From: Rhodospirillaceae bacterium | Lineage (GTDB): Bacteria > Pseudomonadota > Alphaproteobacteria > MPNO01 > UBA2964 | Assembly (NCBI GenBank): GCA_002712335.1 | Contig: PATI01000032.1 | Location: 46,086 to 62,024 of the forward strand | Direction of reading: 5' to 3' | Length of the DNA: 15,939 nt | In this document: positions 15,538 to 15,939 of the stretch, one piece after another | Layout of the letters: every line of letters starts with the position of its first letter | How positions within the stretch are numbered: position 1 is the first letter of the stretch | Program-made: the position numbers and the translations under genes | The notes under the pieces: generated by a model | Databases searched by the model: none | The model's input: only the letters and a program-made list of their open reading frames with translations | What the model was told of the DNA's origin: nothing

Positions 15538-15939
15538 TTACTTTTGTCTCTTACTAGAAATACGGGTCAGCCAAATCGATGCTAGAAAAATTATCGTGCC
15601 GCCTAGCCAAGTCCATAAATCGGGTATTTCAGAAAAAAACATATAGCCCAGAAGTGCGGCCCAAATAAGTCGCGTGAAGTTGAAAGGCAAAACCACCGTT
15701 GCATCGGCCATAGACATCGCATTGATGGTGAAATCCCTCCTCGCAAGGTCTTCCGCTATGTCGTTCCCGAAGGTTACGTTATCCAGCCTCCTCCCGTCAG
15801 TGTAACCTCCATCCTTCCTGAGGGTGGTCACCTCGCACTGGAAATCTCTCCCCTTTGAGTCCTCCACGCGCACTAAGACAGTGCCAAACTCCTCTCCCAC
15901 CATGATCGACTTTGGAAACGCACTCTTAACCTCTGAAGG
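15538..15939 (-). CDS. Chimeric frame: CCA tRNA nucleotidyltransferase head fragment joined to EamA/DMT transporter C-terminus (open at right edge)
   Basis: The frame is open from base 15939 to the TAA at 15538-15540. It begins off-window; the ATG at 15903 is internal, since PSEVKSAFPKS is encoded upstream in frame. The N-terminal ~75 visible residues look like the head domain of CCA-adding enzymes or poly(A) polymerases: EEFGTVLVRV, EVTTLRKDGGYTDGRR, EDLARRDFTINAM. The C-terminal ~55 residues look like the end of an EamA/DMT-family transporter: ADATVVLPFNFTRLIWAALLGYMFF (helix 9) and a final helix around LWTWLGGTIIFLASIWL, ending SSKRQK. These two families do not normally occur in one protein. 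The join falls around 15709-15720. The CCA part is higher in GC and uses many AGG codons. Most likely a chimeric contig end; a real gene fusion is the less likely alternative. Confidence 0.6.
   Translation of the reverse strand, partial: PSEVKSAFPKSIMVGEEFGTVLVRVEDSKGRDFQCEVTTLRKDGGYTDGRRLDNVTFGNDIAEDLARRDFTINAMSMADATVVLPFNFTRLIWAALLGYMFFSEIPDLWTWLGGTIIFLASIWLTRISSKRQK
15709..15723. other. Likely chimeric junction between unrelated sequences
   Basis: On the minus strand, protein similarity switches from CCA nucleotidyltransferase (ends around INAM) to DMT transporter (begins around MADA) within these bases. By hand count, 15721-15939 has about 53% GC against about 45% in 15541-15720. At least five Arg codons on the CCA side are AGG, whereas the transporter side uses CGA, CGT and AGA. 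Confidence 0.55.

Noticed and set aside
1..15939. CRISPR array, insertion sequence, tRNA or attachment site.
   Set aside because: No regularly spaced repeats, transposase-like frames, cloverleaf-like sequences or integrase genes were seen; all gaps between genes are under 260 nt.

Overview
The window looks like a metagenomic or draft-genome contig from an AT-rich, probably marine, alphaproteobacterium. This rests on the moderate-to-low GC of the genes, an ArsR/methyltransferase-metF-metH operon of the kind common in Alphaproteobacteria, a single-chain MetH and EttA closely resembling the proteobacterial proteins, and short gene spacings. The taxonomic placement is inference. No rRNA, tRNA, CRISPR, insertion sequence or phage gene was seen.

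Layout. At 1-1279 (+) lie the C-terminal piece of a LuxC-type acyl-CoA reductase, cut by the window edge, and an SDR oxidoreductase. At 1322-6993 (-) lies the methionine-cycle operon, transcribed as ArsR-type regulator fused to a SAM-dependent methyltransferase, then metF, then metH, with gaps of 33 and 23 nt. Its likely promoter (-35 at 7057-7062, -10 at 7034-7039 on the minus strand) is overlapped by a 22-bp imperfect palindrome, a good candidate operator for the ArsR-type protein. Divergent from it is an MlaC/Ttg2D-like periplasmic lipid carrier (7244-7849, +), which converges on the ABC-F translation factor EttA (7870-9552, -).

At 9723-15464 lies an accessory, apparently catabolic neighbourhood: a protein of the 4,5-dihydroxyphthalate decarboxylase / NMT1-like family (+), a class III (CaiB/BaiF) CoA-transferase (-), a Bcr/CflA-like MFS transporter (+), and two tandem, clearly paralogous TauD/TfdA-type Fe(II)/2-oxoglutarate dioxygenases (-) overlapping by 1 nt. 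Together they suggest uptake or export and processing of small organic (possibly aromatic) acids, but no complete pathway is visible.

At the right edge (15538-15939, -) one open frame joins the head-domain end of a CCA tRNA nucleotidyltransferase to the last two membrane helices of an EamA/DMT-type transporter. The CCA part is richer in GC and in AGG arginine codons than its neighbours. It is most likely a chimeric join at a contig end, less likely a real rearrangement.

The most interesting biological signals are the autoregulated-looking methionine operon and the tandem dioxygenases. I do not see a convincing wholly new defence or mobile system.
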